DNA from: Burkholderiales bacterium
GTDB lineage: Bacteria; Pseudomonadota; Gammaproteobacteria; Burkholderiales; Burkholderiaceae_D
DNA: 5,233 nt
Assembly (NCBI GenBank): GCA_028868455.1
Contig: JAGWUK010000272.1
Span: 1 to 5,233 of the forward strand
Direction: 5' to 3'
Shown here: piece by piece, positions 3,899 to 5,233 of the stretch
Layout of the letters: every line of letters begins with the position of its first letter
How positions within the stretch are numbered: the first letter of the stretch is position 1
Notes under the pieces: model-generated
Databases searched by the model: none
What the model was told of the DNA's origin: nothing
The model's input: only the letters and a program-made list of their open reading frames with translations
Translations under genes and position numbers: made by a program

Positions 3899-5233
3899 AT
3901 GCTCGATAATCTTACCCAGCGCCTTGCCAAGGTCGTCAAGACCATGCGCGGCGAAGCCCGTCTGACTGAATCCAATACCGCCGAAATGCTGCGAGAAGTC
4001 CGCATGGCATTGCTGGAGGCCGACGTCGCCCTGCCCGCCGTGCGCGAACTGATCGCCCGCGTCAAGGAAAAAGCCATGGGCGAAGAAGTGATTTCTTCGC
4101 TGACGCCTGGACAAGCTCTGGTAGGTGTCGTTCAAAAAGAACTGGCCGCGTTAATGGGCGCAGATCTCGGTGAAGAGGCTTCACAACTTAGTTTTGCCTG
4201 CCAGCCGCCAGCAATCATTCTGATGGCAGGCCTGCAAGGTGCCGGTAAAACCACAACCGTCGGTAAATTAGCCAAATATCTGCGCGAGCAGAAAAAGAAA
4301 AAAGTGCTGACCGTTTCTGCTGACGTCTATCGTCCAGCGGCGATTGGCCAGCTGCAAACGGTGACCGAGCAAGTCGGTGCCGACTTTTTCCCGTCGCAAA
4401 CCACCGACAAACCAGTCGATATTGCGTTGGCCGCGCTGGATTACGCTAAAAAACACTATCACGATGTATTGATCGTCGATACCGCTGGCCGTCTGGGTAT
4501 CGACGAAGCGATGATGCAGGAAATTGCTGCCGTCCATGCGGCAGTCAACCCTATCGAAACCTTGTTCGTGGTGGATGCCATGTTGGGGCAGGATGCGGTC
4601 AATACAGCCAAGGCTTTCAATGATGCATTGCCACTGACCGGTGTCGTACTGACCAAGTTAGACGGTGATTCACGCGGCGGTGCGGCGCTGTCGGTGCGCT
4701 ATATCACTGGTAAACCGATCAAGTTCGTCGGTGTCGCAGAAAAACTCGACGGACTGGAATCCTTTGATGCCACACGTATGGCCAACCGTATCCTCGGTAT
4801 GGGCGATATTCTGGCACTGGTAGAGTCGGCACAAAAAGGCATGGACGTCGCGGCCGCGCAAGATCTGGCGCATAAGCTGAAAGGCGGCGGCAAATTTGAC
4901 ATGAACGACTTCAAACTGCAAATCGCCCAGATGAAAAACATGGGCGGCTTATCCAGTCTGATGGACAAATTGCCAGCACAGATGCAGCAAGCTGCCAGCG
5001 GCGCCAATATGGATCAGGCCGAAAAATCGGTGCGTCGCATGGAAGGCATCATCAACTCCATGACCCCCTTGGAACGCGCCAAACCGGAATTGATCAAAGC
5101 CTCGCGCAAGCGTCGTATCGCTGCCGGTGCCGGTGTACAGATTCAGGAAGTCAATCGCATGCTGGCGCAATTCGACCAGATGCAAAGTATGATGAAAAAA
5201 TTGCGTGGCGGTGGCATGATGAAAATGTTGCGC
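3899..5233 (+). CDS. ffh: Signal recognition particle GTPase Ffh (SRP54), nearly complete, 3' end cut
   Basis: The frame is open for 445 codons to the right edge; family members are about 450-460 residues, so only a short tail is missing. Ffh with 4.5S RNA binds signal sequences emerging from ribosomes and hands them to FtsY at the inner membrane. The N domain holds ALLEADV (37-43). The G domain has the P-loop GLQGAGKTT (111-119), DTAGRL (194-199), TKLDGD (252-257) and the closing GLESF (285-289). The methionine-rich M domain begins near 303, with the RNA-binding helix SRKRRIAAGAGVQIQEVNRM at 402-421 and the QFDQMQSMMKKL tail. GAG replaces the GSG of E. coli Ffh in that loop, probably a neutral lineage difference. 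The start is fixed by the conserved MLDNLTQRL N-terminus, although no good Shine-Dalgarno sequence precedes it (nearest GAAGA ends 15 bases upstream). It is divergent from the LivK-like gene and functionally unrelated to it. Confidence 0.98.
   Translation, partial: MLDNLTQRLAKVVKTMRGEARLTESNTAEMLREVRMALLEADVALPAVRELIARVKEKAMGEEVISSLTPGQALVGVVQKELAALMGADLGEEASQLSFACQPPAIILMAGLQGAGKTTTVGKLAKYLREQKKKKVLTVSADVYRPAAIGQLQTVTEQVGADFFPSQTTDKPVDIALAALDYAKKHYHDVLIVDTAGRLGIDEAMMQEIAAVHAAVNPIETLFVVDAMLGQDAVNTAKAFNDALPLTGVVLTKLDGDSRGGAALSVRYITGKPIKFVGVAEKLDGLESFDATRMANRILGMGDILALVESAQKGMDVAAAQDLAHKLKGGGKFDMNDFKLQIAQMKNMGGLSSLMDKLPAQMQQAASGANMDQAEKSVRRMEGIINSMTPLERAKPELIKASRKRRIAAGAGVQIQEVNRMLAQFDQMQSMMKKLRGGGMMKMLR

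Noticed and set aside
3865..5185. Minus-strand frames across the ffh gene
   Set aside because: They are shadows of ffh, which carries all SRP GTPase motifs on the plus strand and remains open to the window edge.

Overview
The window looks like chromosomal DNA of a betaproteobacterium of moderate GC content, most likely Burkholderiales and possibly Oxalobacteraceae. This rests on the style of the Ffh protein and the transport proteins and on general base composition; it is an inference, not a database result. No rRNA, tRNA, CRISPR array, insertion sequence or phage gene was seen.

Layout. Four genes lie on the minus strand and one on the plus strand. Reading leftward from 2077 there is a NitT/TauT-type (nitrate/sulfonate/taurine-like) ABC importer: a periplasmic binding protein (1103-2077), an inner-membrane permease (104-922) and the first 34 codons of the ATPase (1-102, cut by the window edge). 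The permease stop and the ATPase start are one base apart, whereas 180 bases separate the binding-protein gene from the permease gene. That gap holds a strong hairpin, competing inverted repeats and a small hairpin that would cover the permease ribosome binding site. Upstream of the binding-protein gene, at 2078-2378, is a non-coding stretch with a sigma-54-type -24/-12 element and, 18 bases further upstream, an exact match to the IHF consensus, plus repeats and a dyad at distances where activator sites are expected. A nitrogen-regulated importer is therefore a reasonable hypothesis; the substrate itself cannot be read from the sequence.

Next, 2379-3527 (minus) is a separate LivK-type binding protein (branched-chain amino acid transporter family) with no permease or ATPase beside it in the window. 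A 371-base region (3528-3898) separates it from the divergent ffh gene and is unusually rich in short perfect inverted repeats.

From 3899 to the right edge (plus) is ffh, the signal recognition particle GTPase. It is nearly complete (445 codons, lacking only a short C-terminal tail). It is a housekeeping gene that inserts membrane proteins co-translationally and has no specific functional link to the transport genes. No previously undescribed multi-gene system is evident; the points of interest are the regulatory regions.
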